DNA of 64,000 nucleotides from Rusavskia elegans (GCA_011316305.1 SAUG01000075.1:273884-337883), one strand, 5' to 3'; shown: positions 12,037 through 24,637, counted from the first letter of the stretch. Made by a program: numbers and translations. The notes: generated by a model from the letters alone, not told the origin.

Positions 12037-14880
12037 TTATGACACCATAGCGACCTCGCCCAGTCCACCCTCCACATCCACGAATCCCACTTCCTCCATC
12101 TCCCTCAGGGTATATTCCACCAGATAGCTCTCATCCATCAGCTCCACCATCCGCTTATAATGCCTCTCTGTATACGCTCGCAACCCATCAACCACCTCCT
12201 TCCATCCCCTCCCCCTCAGGCTCACCAATCTCTGAGCAGGGTAAGATCTCACAATGACATTCAGTATCCTCTGCGCCACCACCGCCATTCTGGCATTGGT
12301 ATTCCAATCCCGCAGTCTCCTCAACAGCTCCAGCAGCTGCTCGTCCGACAGGTGCATTAACACTTCGTCTACGGCTTTCAATCCGCTCAACGACCCATCT
12401 TCCGGTGGACTACGATCGACCACACCTTGGAACAACGACAGTAGCCTGGCCGGATGATGGAGAGACAGGGCTAGAACGATGGCTTCCCGATAGCTGCCCG
12501 CGTGCATGTAATTCAGCAATTGCTGCTCTTGTTCAACCCTCGCCGTGGAAGCAGCAGCAGTTGCCGCCATGGTGTGGGAGGTGGTGTCTTTCCAGAAAGT
12601 GACGACGCTGTCGCCGCCACCGGAGACGAGGGTGTTGGTCGATGGATCGACCGTTAGAGCCCAGATGCGGTCGGTGTGGTTGTCGAGCGTGCAAGCCGGT
12701 TCGCCGGTGTTGGCATCCCAGATCTTCACTAAGCCGTCACCGCCAGCTGAAGCTATCTGGACAGGTCGTCTGGTAGTTTCTTCGGAAGAACGGAGAGGCA
12801 TCCAGAGCACTTTAAGCACGCTATTGGTATGGCCTTCTAAGGTTCGGAGGCAGCTGTAATCGGTTAAACTCCAGATCTTGACCGTCTTATCGCCACTCCC
12901 TGTTAGTACGACACCGTGACGAGTGCTTGCAGGGCCCGCGCTATCGCCGCTGATAGCTGGAGTGTCTTTTGGGGCAAACATGACAGACCATACACCTCGG
13001 CGGTGGCCGCGGAGGATGCCTTGAACTTCGCCTTCCTCAACGGACCAGATCTTGACTGTTCGGTCCTGGGAGGCTGAAGCGAAGAGGGTGTTATCATGGT
13101 TAACTGATATAGCGTTGATGTCCTTGTCGTGAGCTTTGCGGGTATATACGGCTCGAGACAGGGGTTGAGTTCCGGGTTTGGTATTCGTCTTCGAAGGCTT
13201 GCCAAGGTTCCATCGCTTAATAGTTTTGTCCTGTGAGCCAGTGAGCAAAAACTTTGGAAGATTCTCGAGAGCCTCCGGGGTCAATGATATCGAAGATGAT
13301 GGCTGTTGAGCCAAAGCGATTGCACCAAGCGACTCTGCATGGCCAGTATAGGTTGCGTAGTGCTCGTAGGTCTTTCGAGCATGGTCAATTCTCCACAGAC
13401 GAGCAGTATTATCTTTTGCCCCTGTTGCGAGCCAGCAGCCAGACCAGTCAACGTCCAGGCAGATGACGATGTCTTCGTGACCTTTAAGAAGAGCAACGTC
13501 GGCGCCAAAATAAGTTCCGGTAGGCACGGGTGACGGATCCGCATTTTGGGCAGCGAGAGCGACCAGCCGAATACTTTCTGAGTTGGTTGCTAACGCAAGT
13601 AGTGATCGCTCAGGTGTGACGAAAGCCAAATCGATTATTTCGTCGTGCGTACCTGATATTCTGCGTATTAATGGCAAGGCTTCGATTTTGGAGCCTGGAG
13701 AAGTCTCAGAGAGAGTTGAGGTTGAGTGGAGCAACAAGCTTTGGTCGGCATGTACGCTTAACAAGAAATTCATGTGAGAGTTGTGGAGGACGTGTATGAT
13801 TTCATCACCTTCACCTCCGCTTGGTTGTTCCTCTGTGATTTCTCTTCCGGTACCACAGTCCCAAATTCTTAATCTGCCGAATTCTCCTCCAGTAAATATA
13901 AATGCTGAGCTCCCCACGAAACCCACGCTTTCGACTACCTCAATAATAGGGATCACTCTTTTTATTCCCCAAGTATGAGCGTCCCAAATGATCGTGGTCT
14001 TGTCACGACTAGCCGAGACTAGGATGTTAAGACTTGCCGAGAAATCAAAGGACCGAACGACGGAAACGTGTGAATCCAACGTGGCGATCGACTTTCGTTT
14101 TGATAGATCCCATATCCTGATCATTCCATCTTCGCTACCCGAGGCGAGACGAAACCGAGCCGTAGCCGTGTCTCCATGAACTATGCCGGTCATTGTATCA
14201 CCATCAGACTCGACGACTTTCCGATGCTTCTTTTTCTGTTTCGATGCCTTCTCGCCTGTTGTTTCGGGAGCCGAGGATTCGAAAAAGTGAAGAGCGGATA
14301 TGACGCCATTGTGACCCCTGAGAGTATGCGTGACAAAACCTCCCCGAATATCCCAGAGTTTAATAACGCCGTCGGCGCTACCGGTTCCCAGCAAGGTTCC
14401 AGTACTGTCGATGGCAATGGTGATGACAGGGGTGGCGTGTGGCTTCAAGGTACGCAGCAATGTGGGCGCTAGAGTTGGGAGGCCATGATCAGATGGTTGT
14501 AGAGAATATATGCGCATCGACAGCGAGCGTGAACATAGTATCAGATGTGATGCCGATGGTGTGACTGTAGATGCAGTGAGCAAGTGTGTCAGGCTGTACA
14601 CTCAGGCTTTAGATGGGACTGACTGGCTAGGGCGGTGAGGACTTCCCCATCCTGAAGGATCATCAGCTAGTTCACCATGGGCTGTACCAAGGCGCATACC
14701 TACTCCTTCCAGGCGTGCCAAAGTTCGGCCAGATTCCAGATCGGTCAGGACGGCTTCCTCGCCCAGACATGTGGCTAGAACACGGGCCTCCCTGTCAAGG
14801 GCTACATCTCCGCCGGTGTATATTGGCTGAATAGTTCGATCTGGCTCGAATGTGGTGAGCTTATTGTTGCGCGAAGCCAT
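12037..14880 (-). CDS. UTP13: U3 snoRNP / SSU processome WD40 protein Utp13
   Basis: This is a nucleolar component of the UTP-B subcomplex that builds the 90S pre-ribosome. Exon 1 is 14880-14700 and exon 2 is 14600-12037, with a 99-bp phase-1 intron; the product is 914 residues. About a dozen WD repeats are readable, with units ending IKLWD, IRIWD, TIIWD, LRIWD, ARLWR, IKRWN, VKIWS (twice), VKIWD and VTFWK. The last roughly 160 residues are all-helical (YMHAGSYREAIVLALSL...), matching the Utp13 C-terminal domain. The start MASRNNK is the first ATG of exon 1. The length agrees with fungal Utp13/TBL3 proteins. Tandem double propellers plus this C-terminal domain make the assignment strong. Confidence 0.93.
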
Positions 14881-15293
14881 GACTGATCTGTACTTTAGGA
14901 AGAGTAAGGCAGTGAGTGTTTCGATGAAGAGCAACTTCGCACGAGGGGGCAGAGGAAATAAAGTTATCCTGCCGGTCTTGATCGATATCTTCCCGCCGCT
15001 AATGCAAAGAGAATGATGATCTGCGCCGGGGTAGAAAGAAAGACCAAAAGACGGGGTACGCACATTAGTCAGCATTCAGGCACGGCAGCAGCGGTCCCCT
15101 TCTGTTGACAATAATATTTTACCGAACAGATCTCGTTCGTTAGCTTGGCAATGGTACCAAGCATGTTGGAGATTGATGTACATAGTGATGGCCCTCCAAA
15201 AAACAAGCTTTGAGAACTCACCCAGCTCCTAGGGGACTAATACTCGTGCACTTACCGTTTGGATAAACCGCTGGATAGACATTAATACTAGAT
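14881..15293. promoter_or_regulatory. Divergent promoter region, UTP13 and unidentified gene
   Basis: About 413 bp separate the start codons of UTP13 (minus) and the following plus-strand gene. It must contain both promoters. No discrete motif is claimed. Confidence 0.4.
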
Positions 15294-17492
15294 ATGGGAG
15301 TCCAAGCCTACTTGACTCGACTGGCTTTGGTGAGTCGTATTTTTCCCTTCTCAGTCAGCGTTTCTCGCCTCTTCTTGGGCTTTCCTTGTTATCGTCCAGT
15401 AATGTAAACTATACTGTGTATATCCACGGGGCTGGAGCTGTCTATGAATCCAAACATTCTAGTTTCCACTAAGTCCTAAGGACATGTTTGTCTCTGATGT
15501 AACATACAGGGCCGCTCAGCACACGAGCCTCTTCCAGATGGGGAAACCGGTGCAGATTCTGACCGACCAACAGCACCACTTACGCAGCAATCCAATCAGC
15601 AAATTGATTACGCAGCTGATTTTCAAAGCCAACCTCCCTGCCAAGGCGACGACCTGTACATTCAGCAATATGATAAACGAGGGTATCCACAGAACGTCAG
15701 CTCCCGCGCGTTGTCCCGTCGATCTAGAAGAGCACAGAACGATGTCTTAGCTACTGTCGGTGTACTCCTTTCCCCAGACCAATTCGTCCAAGAAACACCT
15801 CATGCAAAAAGGCAATCAGAGCCATCTTCCGTCCAGACCCAACAAGACGTTGCTGCCGAGTCAAAGTTAGGCTATACGCTTTACAATACCTACCTCGCAC
15901 TTGATATATTTTCTCACTCGCGTATGACATGTGCAAGGCATCGGATTCAGGTACAGTCTTTAACACTCTCAAGCCTGTGTCAAATTTCTTTGACTCTCAT
16001 CAACAGACTTTTGCATTCTATACTGGTGTGCCGCTTCATCGAATCTTGAACACCGAATGGAAAGTCTTCGGTCCGCTACTCTTCCTCACGGGTGGTTTGT
16101 CTGGAGACTTCTTGACTTTTCTCATGTTTGACAGCCAAGACATGTTCTACGAACTCGGTCGCTGTGCGTCTGAAGATTATGTGGTCAGATTGTTATCCCG
16201 AACCAGATCCGGACTCTTCCAACGTCTGCTGGGGTTTGGTGCCTCAACGATCAAATACTGGTAGGTCGGATTATGATCTTCCTGCATCACCAAAGTCTGA
16301 TCGTTCGCATAGCCTTCGAGCATTTCACTGGTCGATCTTTGCTACTTTCCGCTTTCATTCGATCTTGCAAGGACTCGGTCTCCGACCTCTATCGCTAAAA
16401 TCCCCAAGCTTGACAGACTGCATACTTTCAACGGCCGGGTCACTGGTCAGGCCTATTCATTTACCTACCGCTCTGACTCTCCGCTCAGGCTTTGGATACT
16501 TGAATTCTGTAGCTACTAGCCCCTTGGTCCTCTTATGCCTGTTTGACACCCTACAACATGCAATTGGATCCAAAGCGTTTACTTATATCCGCCTTGCGTT
16601 GCCCAGACCTGACCACCCGAATAGTGAATCCAACATTGGTCAAACGCATCGAGGCGAGAATGTTCTAGGGCTTGATATTCTCCCAGAAGGGGTGCTTGCA
16701 AAGAAGGTCCCTACAATCCGAGGGCAGGTGGATAAGGATTGGACAGCTTTCAGCAACTACTTCAAAACTCTGACCTCTTGGTGGGAATCTTCAATTGTAC
16801 GCAATCAGTCCTCGGATGCGACGGTTTCGGTCCCCAAAAACCCTCATACGTCAGATGACGCGCTGATTGCCAGGGCGTTATCAGTATCTGCCAATGATGG
16901 CCATGAAGACCATCTTGCGGAACTGAGTGATGATGCAGAGGCTGCCTTTTCTGGAAATGCATCAGACTCGCCATCCTCGGAGCGGAGTCACCGAGGAGCT
17001 GGTTCCGAGAGAAATATCAATCAACGAGCATCGAGATCTGGCTCCAATGACTGGCAAGCCGATGTGGAAGGATCCGAGTTGGGGATCACTGCGCCAAGAT
17101 CTTTGTACAGGACCAAAGATACCTCAAAGCCCACATACCGCGTCACACATCTTACAACTCTCATGGCTGACACATTAGCTACCTCCCTCTCGACCATCGT
17201 TGCAGATGTTGTTCTGCTGCCTCTGGAAGCGCTATTCGTCCGCTCGGTCGCGTTGACCTATTTGAACACATCAAGTGGAGCTGCATACTCGACCATGGGA
17301 CTCCGTGACGAGATCTATCCGCTGGGATCCTGGGCTGGAATGGGCCTGAGAGGTGGGAGGGTCATGGACTATGTCAGGAAGATGACCCTCTGCTTGGGGG
17401 TTGATATGTTGCTCAGGTTCGCAGTATGGCAAGCGATTGCCGGAGCAGCGTGGTGGGTTGGGAAGAAAAAGTTCAAGTGGAAAAGACAATAG
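15294..17492 (+). CDS. Unidentified protein with hydrophobic C-terminal half
   Basis: I do not recognise the function. A short first exon (15294-15329, MGVQAYLTRLAL) joins in phase across a 180-bp intron to an exon from 15510 containing YIQQYDKRGYPQN and RRAQNDVLATVGV. The end of the gene is a clear open exon ending 17492. Between about 15950 and 16150 the frame changes twice; candidate introns are 15951-16006 (GTACAG...CAACAG) and a short one ending at the CAG near 16135, but I could not settle them. The C-terminal half has hydrophobic stretches: SVATSPLVLLCLFDTLQHAI, a segment around LATSLSTIVADVVLLPLEAL, and MLLRFAVWQAIAGAAWWVG. These suggest a membrane protein. An acidic Ser-rich linker separates them. 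Confidence 0.6.
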
Positions 17493-17965
17493 AAATATAT
17501 CGTAACGGATCGTGGTCTGGGGGCAGAAGGGACTTGAAGGTCCCAAGGACTGGAAGGGGATGACCATAAAGGTAGGGTGCACGACGGTGTTATAGCGGCA
17601 GTTTGATATGAAGGAGTATGGAGAGAGGAGTTTAGCATGGCATTATTTGGTCATTGTAAGCCCAGCATAAGATACCCGGTTCAGGAGCAATTGTTGTACA
17701 TTAGACGTGACGTTGAACCAAAAGAGCATTTGGATATCAAGTTCAAGCAGAGCTGGTGATCAATCACGCTCGCATGATGGTTCTACTTCTTCTGGTACAC
17801 GTATTCACTGTTGTTTTAACCCGCATGGACGGTGAACGCGACGTCGAACCACAATCACGACGACTTCAACACAACAGCGGGCCCGACATGGATCGAAGTC
17901 CTATTCTAGGCCGAAACTCGTAAGTCAAATTTACATGTGATTAGTAGAAACCGACAACCCCGACC
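17493..17965. other. Convergent 3' intergenic region
   Basis: About 470 bp lie between the stop codons of two convergent genes. Only antisense shadows are open here. It should contain both polyadenylation regions. Confidence 0.5.
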
Positions 17966-19675
17966 TCACCCCTTGCCTTTCCCCTTCCCACCACCCCTTC
18001 TCCTCTCCCAAACCATCAAGTAGCTCTCCTTCGTAAACAACGTCTCCGTCGCGACCCTCTCAACATACAAATCCTGCACCTGCAACCATTCATCCCTCGC
18101 TCTATCCCTCATCTGCACTCTCCACACTTTCCGTTCCGCCTCCCCCTCCACACTATCATCTCTGGTCCTCACAGCCTCATGCGTCACGTTCGCCACAAGA
18201 TCGTACCAGATTGGCTCACCGGGCGGATGCAGCGTCGGGTTCGGCTCCACATAGGGCGACATGTCGAGGGAGCGAACGGGGAAAGTGACGATAGTGGGGT
18301 TACGCTCCGAGACGAATTTATTGGTGGAGAAGCGCTTGACGTGGAAGAGGAGGAAAGGCGGCAGTGGGTGAAGAAGACGGTATCGCTTGCGCATACTGAG
18401 ATGTTCCTGCGCTGTGCGGCCGTCGTATTTGGAGAGGATGGACGTCAGGGGGACTTGTGGGATGATGTTACGGTCTATTTCATCTTGGAACAATGGAGCG
18501 GGGGGTAGGTCGAGGGTGAGGATGAGGTAACGCATTGTTTCTACGATGACTTCGGCTGCTTCTTCGAAGCGCAGTCGATCCCCGGCGTCGGCTTTGGCGG
18601 TGATTTGCTGCGATTCGATTTTCAGTTTGCCTTGGAAGACTCGGTGGATGATGCTTGTTCCAGGCTTGGTTTTGCTGCCGCCAAGAGCGAGGTGCATGTT
18701 TCCTAGAAACCAGCTGAGGAACTCGACTGGATCTGACTGATGCAGAAGGTCGTACTTCTTGTTGGATTGCCGGGAGACTTGTTGGATCAGCTCGTGAGGG
18801 GAAACGTGGGTCTTGAAGGCTCGCGTATTCCATATCTTACGGACGAGCACGGAGAAGCGTTGGACCAGTTCCGATTTGGAGGAGAGATCTTCCAGCATGA
18901 AGAAATTGCGTAAAGGGGGTATGTGAGCCAGGGCCTGGATCACAGCGTTGAAATAGTCGTTCTCCTTGATGTTGTTCATGCCGACAAATCCAGGCCGATA
19001 CTTCTTCCCGGACAGATCCCAGGCATCTTTGGCAACCTTGTCCAGCATGAGAACGTCTTCTTTGGGCAATCTGGGATCTACCACGAACTTGATGTCTTCT
19101 AAGCTCTTACTCGTGACCTCGTAGCCTTCGGGAAGTACGTACACCTTCTTCGTCTGCATGTTGACATACACATGGTGTCCAATCTCCAGCGCATGGAAGT
19201 AGGCGTGGGACTTGGGACCCCGTCCTTGGTAATATTTGCCGCATACGAGGCAAGCGTAAACATTGATGTTGGATAGCGATACCGAACAGAGCTTCTCGAA
19301 ATCAAAGTCAAGCACTACTCGATCTATGGTATCGAGGTATAGATCTGAATAACCCTCGGTAGGAGCGGCCTGCCGTGATACGGTAAAATAGACCGACTGC
19401 TCTTCGTCTTCCCCATCTTCAGCTGGCGACGATGGTGTTATATGCGCCGCTTCGTTTGATCGTGGATTTTCTTCCTGGCCCGCCGAATCCAACGTGATGC
19501 TGCCATTCCTCAAATCGTCGTCCTGTCGGTGTCCATTTGGTGGCAGGTGTGGGTTTGCTGAATTCAGGCCGTTACGCTGCTCTTCGTCTTGACCGTCGAC
19601 GCGTGCCTTCTTCAATAATGGCGAAGTCCTTGGTACCACATCTTCCAGCGACTCTTCTGCTTGCCTTTTTACCAT
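17966..19675 (-). CDS. SAD1: U4/U6.U5 tri-snRNP-associated protein Sad1/USP39 (inactive USP)
   Basis: This splicing factor stabilises the tri-snRNP in the nucleus. The single exon encodes 569 residues from the ATG at 19675; an in-frame ATG 12 codons upstream is less likely. After a charged disordered N-terminus come a zinc-finger UBP domain (CLVCGKYYQGRGPKSHAY, HALEIGHHVYV) and a ubiquitin-specific-protease fold. The position of the catalytic Cys in the USP Cys box reads NNIKENDYFNAVIQAL, with Asp where active USPs have Cys, as expected for the catalytically dead Usp39/Sad1 family. Other landmarks are QSDPVEFLSWFL and LLFHVKRFSTNKF. The C-terminus ends in a Gly/Lys repeat (GGGKGKGKG). The RIP-mutated transposon begins 126 bp upstream of the start codon. 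Confidence 0.95.
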   Translation of the reverse strand: MVKRQAEESLEDVVPRTSPLLKKARVDGQDEEQRNGLNSANPHLPPNGHRQDDDLRNGSITLDSAGQEENPRSNEAAHITPSSPAEDGEDEEQSVYFTVSRQAAPTEGYSDLYLDTIDRVVLDFDFEKLCSVSLSNINVYACLVCGKYYQGRGPKSHAYFHALEIGHHVYVNMQTKKVYVLPEGYEVTSKSLEDIKFVVDPRLPKEDVLMLDKVAKDAWDLSGKKYRPGFVGMNNIKENDYFNAVIQALAHIPPLRNFFMLEDLSSKSELVQRFSVLVRKIWNTRAFKTHVSPHELIQQVSRQSNKKYDLLHQSDPVEFLSWFLGNMHLALGGSKTKPGTSIIHRVFQGKLKIESQQITAKADAGDRLRFEEAAEVIVETMRYLILTLDLPPAPLFQDEIDRNIIPQVPLTSILSKYDGRTAQEHLSMRKRYRLLHPLPPFLLFHVKRFSTNKFVSERNPTIVTFPVRSLDMSPYVEPNPTLHPPGEPIWYDLVANVTHEAVRTRDDSVEGEAERKVWRVQMRDRARDEWLQVQDLYVERVATETLFTKESYLMVWERRRGGGKGKGKG

Positions 19676-19800
19676 CGTTTGCGATACGGATAAGATGTAA
19701 GGTATGAACAAGGTCGGAGCGCCGACTTGGCCAAAGATTAAATCGAAAGTGGTCCGTGCTCTCGTGGAATTTGAAGCGCCCTCTTGAGCCTCTCAAAATA

Positions 19801-19983
19801 CAGTCGTATTCAAAACCCTGAAGTTCCGGCCGAGGGCGGGGGACCTAGGGTCGATTTATTAGCGAACTATACTAAAATTAACTATAAATTCTAACCTAAT
19901 TTTTATAGCTATAGAAATTATAATTTATATATCTAATTCGGTTAAATTAAAGTTCGCGATAGTATTTTATTTATAAATTCTAG
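19801..19983 (+). repeat. Left terminal inverted repeat, 183 bp
   Basis: It matches the reverse complement of 23308-23490. Differences are mostly C/T or G/A transitions, and identity stops sharply at AAATTCTAG. Confidence 0.92.
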
Positions 19984-22900
19984 CGGTTACTTTTAGGCGC
20001 TATTATTTAATCCCCTTTCTACTATTACTATACTTCTACTATTTTCTCCTACTATTTATATAAATATCTTCTATCGTTTAACCCGCGATAATTTTAATAA
20101 AACTATTATTAACGGTTATAAAGGCCGTATATCTTTTAGCTAAATAGAGAAAATAAGGCGAAATTAGAAAAAAGGCGGCGATATTATTACTAAATCGAAA
20201 GGGCTAAATAGAAAATCGATTCTTTTTAATAAAGAAAACTTTAAATAATTTAAAATTATTTTAGATTAGAAGCCGCTAGTCTATCTGAATAAAATATAAT
20301 AGTTTTTATATAATTTCTATAGTACTATTATTAGTTAACTAATATTTAGTAGAGTTTTTAAAAAACTCTATTATTTTAGAAAAAAGGTTTATTATATCGC
20401 CGTCTAGAAATTTAATAAATTAAAAAAAGAATAGTATCGGTATATAGCTAAATAGCGTCTAGATTAAATCGTCTATCTAGATAAATCGGCGGCTTATAAG
20501 CGAATAGATTCGGCCTTTTCTTTTTCTTTCTACTAATTTAATATTAATCCGGTTAGATAATAGAAAATTCGAATAGAATTATATAAACGTATTTTATAAA
20601 ATTAAATAGAATCTAAAATATTTAAAAAAATAGAATATCTTTCTAATATTAGATATAATAAAATATATTATTTAAAGAATTATTTATAGAAATTATATAA
20701 ACGAGTTTTTTAACTAATTCGTTAGATAATACGTTTTATTTAAAATAGGTTCCGGTAATAACCCTCGTTTAATACTAGTATTAAATAATACGAAAATCTA
20801 TTATAATACCGAATTAAAGAATATATACGCCGCTATAGGCGTTATATTAATATTTCTGCTTCTATATTTTCCGGATTTTAATTCTATCGAAATCTTATTT
20901 ATATTACTAAAAATATAGATAAAAAAAAACTATAGACTCGTAAATATCTATAGCGAAAAAAAAAAAAAATTTCTAAACTTTTTTAATAACGCTATAGAAT
21001 TTTAGATATAGAATAGCGAGCTAGCAGGCCTATTTCGTAGTATAGATTATATTTAAAAACTTTAAATAGAAATATATAAAGACTATCGCGAGGAATTAAT
21101 TAAATCTAAACCGTTTATACGTATAAATAACTTTTCTTTAAAATCTCTATCTATTTTATTATAGATTATTATTATTATTATTATTATTTAGCCTAGTATA
21201 ATAGACACGATTATCTAGATTTTATATATTATCTTTATTAAATAAATTTTTATAATCTTTCTACTACGTCTAATTTTATATAATCTATTATAAAAGGTTT
21301 TCCGCCGGTTTAATACTAAAACTAGTATAGAAAAAAAGATTATTCTGAAAAAAATTTAATTAAAAGCGAGGAGGAAATAGCTACTAGCTTCTATATTATC
21401 TATAAAATTTGCTAAATTCTTTTAAAATGAATTTAATAATACTAGACTTTATTTTAAACGCGTTCTATTTTTTTTTTAAATAAAAATTCCGTTTTTAATT
21501 TTATAGTACTATAAGATTATAGCCTATATTTTTAATAGAAACGAAAGTATTTTATAACTTTTATATCTTTACCGGTCTAATATAGAAAAAATATTATAGA
21601 AATTCGTCGGGTTTACTATTAATAGAACTATTTAAAGGAACTATTAAAGCTTTAGGCTGTCTAGTATCGATAGTAGTAGGTCTAGCTCTATTTAAAAAAG
21701 ACGAATAAAATAGTAATCGAGTTATATACTACTATTAAGCCTATAATTATAGATATTTTTACTATTTTCTTTATTCTAGTCTTTCTTTTTATTTTTTTCT
21801 ATTCTACCGGTCCCGAGCTATATTTTACTAGATTAAATAAACTAGTATCGTATTATTACCTCTATCTAGTTAAATAATAATAGGATTAGAATTATTACTA
21901 GCGGTAGTCTTTATAGTAATATCTTTTTTCTATTATTTCTTTTTCTTTTTTCTTTTATTTTAGTAGAGAATCTAGAATATATATAGCGATAGATTCTCGA
22001 AATTATAGTCTTTTCCTTTATCTATACTACTAGCCTAGCTAACGATATAAGGTATACTAATTCTATAATAATAACTATTATAATTATTAGAATCCTTTTA
22101 GTAATAGATATTCGCTTTTAAATCTCTCTATTTATATATAATAGACCGGTAGCGGAGTTTTTTCTATAGCTTTTAGACTTTTAATAGAAGTTAACCTTTT
22201 ATAATTCGCTCTTTATCGCGTTTAGCGGCTTCGAAAGTAAAGATTTAAATAGTAATACCTTTTTTTAATATAGGAATTTAAGATAGAAGTTAAAGTTATT
22301 TAATTAAAATCTATAATAATATCGTTTTAGCCTTTTAGTTAAATATTATAGATAAAATTATATATTTTTTACCTTCGATTAAATACTATCTAATCTATTT
22401 AGATATTTTCTACTAACGGCCGAAAGCGAAAATATCTAGATTAATTTTAGTAGAAGTCTTTTTATATAGTTTCTAAAATATAAATTTAAGTTTTATATTA
22501 ATCGAAATTATATTAAATAAAATAATTTCTTTTATAATAACGTACTTCCTTATAATATTTCTCGCTAAAATAAAGAAATTATTAAAATCGATATAATTTC
22601 TTCTACTAGAAATTATATTAACCCGATTTATATCTAATTCTTTTTTATTAAATATATACTTTTAGATAATAGAATAGCTATATAATTTCTCTTTTTTTTT
22701 CTTTTTTAAATCTAGATCCAGATCTAACGATAGCGAAACCGGCGGTAGTAAAAACTTTTTCTATTACTTTTTTACTATAACTATTCGAAGAATATTATTT
22801 TAAAAAGTCTAAATAAAAAGAATCTAGCTTCTAGAATTAACTAATAGTATAGAAATAGGAAAATTATTATTAGAAAAAATACTAGTATAAATATTTTCGT

Positions 22901-23307
22901 CGATTTAGTTTTTAATATAATAATAATAAATTTAAATTATTAAATAGTTATACGTATCTAATATTTAAAAATATAGATCTTTTTCTACTTTTTTTTCCGT
23001 TTTTTTTTCCGTTTTTTTCTTTTTTTCCGCTATAGAACTAACTATAATTAAAGTAGAAAGCTTATTTTTTATAGTAGATTTCTTTTTTTCCGGAACTTTT
23101 TTTACTATAGGCTTTTTTTTTTTAGTAATAATATAATAGGCTTCCGGACTATAAACTTTAATTTTTAAATAAAAGGAACTTTAGTATTAGTTCGAAAAGT
23201 AATACGTTTATACTCTAGAGCCGGCGGTAGCGGTAGCGGCAAAATATCGCTATCGGGAAGAAAAAAAGCGGTTTTTTTCCTATAAAGTATAATAATAAGG
23301 ACCTCTA

Positions 23308-23490
23308 CTAGAATTTATAAATAAAATACTATCGCGAGCTTTAATTTAACCGAATTAAATATATAAATTATAATTTCTATAGCTATAGAAATTAGGTTAG
23401 AATTTATAGTTAATTTTAGTATAGTTCGCTAATAAATCGACTTTAGGTCCCCCGCCCTCGGCCGGAACTTCAGGGTTTTAAATACGACTG
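23308..23490 (-). repeat. Right terminal inverted repeat, 183 bp
   Basis: This is the inverted partner of 19801-19983, of exactly equal length, ending TACGACTG before the TA target duplicate. Confidence 0.92.
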
Positions 23491-23765
23491 TACCTTATAA
23501 GTACCTACCTTGGAGCTCGTGATCCACAAGTTTGTAGCTTACAATCAAGGCTTCCTGATAAGCTTTCTTCGCTCGTTACTAACGTAGATGTCACGGTGTA
23601 GCTCCACATTGAGGTACTGCTTTCTAACCGCTATTAGGCACTCGACGCCAGATCTGATCACTCGTCATGGTGATCCGCAGCTGTAAACATCATTTTATCT
23701 ATGACTGAGTTTACCTCAATGTTATCTCGCAAGCTCATGATACAGACTCCGTATAGAACGCCATG

Positions 23766-24637
23766 CTATGCACTCTTCACAATCTTGGAGTTGTCCCACT
23801 CTATCTCCCGAACGCCATCCTTATCTATCACCTTGACAAGCATCTGTAACCATGATCATTAGCCAGGATGATGCTTTCGAAGGCGCGTTGAGCCAAGGGA
23901 ATTAACTATACCCCTTTGAAGTCGATTGGCAACCTCCTCTGCAGCTCGTCCGTGCACATTCGAAGGATCTTGAGTCCCTGTTCGAAATCGATATCTGGGT
24001 GATGATGCTTGTCGAGAATGGAGAGACAGTAGTACCTTTGGCAATCATTAGCTCCCACTCTGGCCATCCAGATATGAGTCCCCGAGGAGAAAGCGCCGGT
24101 GGCTGGAACATGGTACTTACTGGGCATATCCATGTGCAGCATACGGTAGTGAAGCCAGTGACGCTAGGTAGTCCAGCCAGAAGAGATGCGGTTTCTTGGT
24201 GATTGGATCGTATCCTCCCAACAGCAGATTGACCGTGTACGGCTTCTTTGATCTCAGACTTCTTGCAAGTTCACCGCGGACAAAGCTAGCGACGGCAGGA
24301 GGACCCAATTCCGTGTCGTTACGCATCGAGTAGAGCTGAATGTTGGCTTGTATGAACTCGGCAAATTGGACTGAGCGAGCGTGGTATCAGCGAGGTTGAC
24401 TTTGCCAGACTTGCTGCCCAACTGTACCAGTATCGCCCGCTTCTCCCGAGAAGGCCATCAATGTATTCTTATTGAGACTCCTTGTCTTGTCATCGGACGC
24501 TTTGAGAATTGTGGCTCCTCTCATAGCGGCCTTCGAGGCTGCAACGATAGTGAAGTCCTTGCCAGTGAGACCAAGTAGGTTCTCCCTTCAACAATGATCA
24601 GCTTGGGAGGGTCTGTACGAGGCTACACTACTCACAT
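23766..24637 (-). CDS. PRE1: 20S proteasome subunit beta-4 (Pre1/PSMB2)
   Basis: This is a non-catalytic beta subunit of the 20S core. Five exons (24637-24636, 24585-24428, 24370-24121, 24035-23912, 23843-23766) encode 203 residues. The start codon is split: exon 1 supplies AT and exon 2 the G, giving [18 protein letters not shown], the family's N-terminus without propeptide or catalytic Thr. No in-frame ATG exists upstream in exon 2 itself, because a TGA lies just before. Conserved blocks are [16 protein letters not shown] (rebuilt across intron 2), [16 protein letters not shown] [38 protein letters not shown] and the end DNSKIVKSA. Introns are 50, 57, 85 and 68 bp. The intron-rich structure is why no long frame is visible here. 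Confidence 0.95.

Larger units (their letters stand above)
19801..23490. mobile_element. RIP-degraded TIR DNA transposon (TA target site)
   Basis: The element is 3690 bp with matching terminal inverted repeats of 183 bp (19801-19983 and 23308-23490) beginning CAGTCGTATT. It is bounded by TA on both sides (19799-19800 and 23491-23492), the target duplication of Tc1/mariner-pogo class elements. The interior is extremely AT-rich and nearly free of CpA and TpG while CpG persists, the classic product of RIP. No open frame survives, so the original transposase cannot be read. The outer roughly 50 bp of each TIR escaped mutation and are GC-rich (CCGGCCGAGGGCGGGGGACC). The superfamily assignment is inferred from TIR and TA only. 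Confidence 0.92.
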
